5,251 nucleotides of DNA from the NCBI GenBank assembly GCA_937877385.1, contig CALGBJ010000105.1, positions 1 to 5,251 of the forward strand, written 5' to 3'. Positions 3,870-5,251 of the stretch are shown here, piece after piece. Position 1 is the stretch's first letter. Each line of letters starts with the position of its first letter. The notes below the pieces were generated by a model, which worked only from the letters and a program-made list of their open reading frames with translations, ran no database searches and was not told where the DNA came from. The position numbers were made by a program, and so were the translations under genes. The stretch comes from an uncultured bacterium (GTDB taxonomy: Bacteria; Patescibacteriota; Minisyncoccia; UBA6257; JAGGUH01).

Positions 3870-5251
3870 ATGCCTTCATTTAATAGATTTACAATCAAGG
3901 CTCAAGATAGTTTGCAGATGGCTCAAGATATGGCGGCTATGAAATCCCATGGCGATTTAAGAGCCGTTCATCTTTTGGCTGCCTTAATTAGACAGCAAGA
4001 TTCATTGGTTTTACCGATTTTGGAAGAACTGAAGGTAGACTTACAAGAGATGGAGTCATTAATTAATAAAGAATTAAATCTTTTACCAAAAATTCTTTCT
4101 TCTTCTTCAGTTGGTCAACTTTATCTTTCTCGAGAGTTGATGGAAGTTTTAGATTCTGCCGGCAAGTTTTCTCGCGAGTTAGGCGACGAATATATTTCTT
4201 GCGAGCATCTTTTTTTGGCTCTGACCGAAATTCCTTCTTCGGCTAAAAGAATTCTTTCTTCTTTTAATATTTCCCGAGAAGAAGTTTTAAGAATTTTGAA
4301 AGATTTAAGAGGAGAGGAAAGAGTAGTTGATGAATTGCCAGAAAGTAAATTTCAGGTTCTCAAAAAATATACTGTTAATTTGACGACTTTGGCTAAAGAA
4401 GGCAAATTGGATCCAGTAGTTGGCCGGGAAAAGGAGATAAAGAGAATTATTCAGATTCTTTCTCGCCGGACAAAGAATAATCCAGTTTTGGTTGGTGAGC
4501 CCGGTGTAGGCAAGACAGCCATTGTTGAAGGTTTGGCTCAAAGGATTGTCAATAATGAAGTGCCAGATGTTTTAAGAGGTAAAGAAATTTTGATGCTTGA
4601 TTTAGGAGCAATAATTGCTGGCACTCGTTTTCGAGGAGAGTTTGAAGAAAGATTAAAAAGCTTGATTAGGGAAATTCAGAAAAGTCAAGGAGAGAAAATT
4701 CTTTTTATAGACGAGATTCATACTATAGTTGGCGCTGGCGCGGCTGAAGGAGCAGTTGATGCTAGCAATCTTTTGAAGCCTTCTTTAGCCAGAGGTGAAC
4801 TTCATTGTATTGGCGCTACTACTTCTCGAGATTTTCAAAGATATATAGAAAGAGATCCGGCTTTAGAAAGAAGATTTCAGCCGGTGGTAGTTGAAGAACC
4901 AAACTTTCAGGATGCTATTGATATTTTAAGAGGCATAAAACATAAATACGAGAATCATCATAATGTAAAGATTACTGACCAGGCAATTGTGGCAGCCGTT
5001 AAGCTTTCTAGTCGATATATTACTGACAGATTTTTACCAGACAAAGCTATTGACTTGATTGATGAGGCGGCTTCTATGGCTAAATTAGAATCAGAGAGTG
5101 TGCCAGCTTCAATTGAGGATTTACGAAAAGAAATTTTCCGCTTGAATTTGGAAAAAGAGGCCTTGAAAAAAGAAGAAAAAAAGGGTTGTCAGGCAAAGAT
5201 TAAATCTCTTTCTCTAAAAATTAAAAGTGCTGAGAGAAAACTAAAGAGAGA
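3870..5251 (+). CDS. clpB: ATP-dependent disaggregase ClpB, N-terminal part (runs off right edge)
   Basis: The visible 460 residues begin with the double Clp N-domain (about 1-145) and continue into the first AAA+ module (about 165-405). This shows Walker A GEPGVGKT (209-216, Lys215), Walker B ILFIDE (277-282, catalytic Glu282), sensor 1 in GATT (315-318) and arginine fingers Arg334-Arg335 in ALERRFQ. The sequence then enters the coiled-coil middle domain (from about 412: SIEDLRKEIFRLNLEKEALK). That segment and LLKPSLARGELHCIGATT fit ClpB better than ClpA or ClpC. The substrate-gripping pore loop reads GTRFRGEFEERLK, with Phe254 where E. coli ClpB has Tyr. ClpB threads aggregated proteins through its hexameric pore together with DnaK. 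The start is fixed by an in-frame TAA at 3849-3851; there is no Shine-Dalgarno motif near the ATG. The gene lies 72 bases after htrA, beyond the palindrome, so it may be read through or have its own promoter; no CIRCE heat-shock operator is seen. The second AAA+ module lies outside the window. Confidence 0.95.
   Translation, partial: MPSFNRFTIKAQDSLQMAQDMAAMKSHGDLRAVHLLAALIRQQDSLVLPILEELKVDLQEMESLINKELNLLPKILSSSSVGQLYLSRELMEVLDSAGKFSRELGDEYISCEHLFLALTEIPSSAKRILSSFNISREEVLRILKDLRGEERVVDELPESKFQVLKKYTVNLTTLAKEGKLDPVVGREKEIKRIIQILSRRTKNNPVLVGEPGVGKTAIVEGLAQRIVNNEVPDVLRGKEILMLDLGAIIAGTRFRGEFEERLKSLIREIQKSQGEKILFIDEIHTIVGAGAAEGAVDASNLLKPSLARGELHCIGATTSRDFQRYIERDPALERRFQPVVVEEPNFQDAIDILRGIKHKYENHHNVKITDQAIVAAVKLSSRYITDRFLPDKAIDLIDEAASMAKLESESVPASIEDLRKEIFRLNLEKEALKKEEKKGCQAKIKSLSLKIKSAERKLKR

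Noticed and set aside
4305..4541. Minus-strand open frame of 78 codons inside clpB
   Set aside because: It is fully antisense to the conserved first AAA+ module of ClpB and shows no features of its own.
438..5251. Alternative genetic code with UGA as glycine, as in some CPR groups
   Set aside because: No conserved gene has an in-frame TGA and glycines use GGN codons. The standard bacterial code explains everything seen.

Overview
The window is a strongly AT-rich, tightly packed bacterial segment (G+C looks like roughly one third by eye). It carries ordinary bacterial housekeeping genes: uS6, SSB, bS18, HtrA/DegP and ClpB. The standard code fits throughout: the visible stops are TAA or TAG, and glycine and tryptophan use their usual codons. 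Several traits together suggest a streamlined lineage such as Candidate Phyla Radiation/Patescibacteria. These are the A-rich start contexts with no Shine-Dalgarno motif, a short four-cysteine/histidine form of S18, a type IV pilin gene, and an rpsF-ssb-rpsR cluster that runs into htrA with no rplI (bL9) after rpsR. This placement is an inference; there is no rRNA or phylogenetic marker tree to confirm it.

Layout. Positions 1-194 (minus) hold the 5' end of a prepilin/pseudopilin gene that runs off the left edge. Positions 195-437 are a divergent, very AT-rich intergenic region with a plausible minus-strand promoter overlapped by an inverted repeat, and a second inverted repeat further right. 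Positions 438-1124 (plus) encode a five-helix membrane protein with an internal duplication, of the conserved-TM-helix/mechanosensitive-channel-like type. It is closed by a long hairpin plus T-tract terminator (1142-1209). A consensus promoter follows almost at once, its -10 box only 12 bases before the rpsF ATG, so that transcript should be nearly leaderless.

Positions 1260-3797 (plus) form one probable operon, rpsF-ssb-rpsR-htrA, with gaps of 2, 10 and 3 bases. It links 30S platform assembly (S6 and S18 are binding partners) with ssDNA protection and an envelope-anchored serine protease. Directly after the htrA stop lies a G+C-rich perfect 22-bp inverted repeat whose arms are also mirror repeats. 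It stands out sharply from its surroundings and looks like a mobile or REP-like palindromic unit. Then clpB (3870 to the right edge) encodes the N-terminal 460 residues of the ClpB disaggregase. HtrA and ClpB side by side make a small protein quality-control block next to the ribosomal genes.

I see no defence system, CRISPR array, tRNA, rRNA or insertion sequence. The genes are known families. The points worth a second look are the GC-rich palindrome, the near-leaderless organisation, the absence of rplI, and the palindrome-laden pilin leader.
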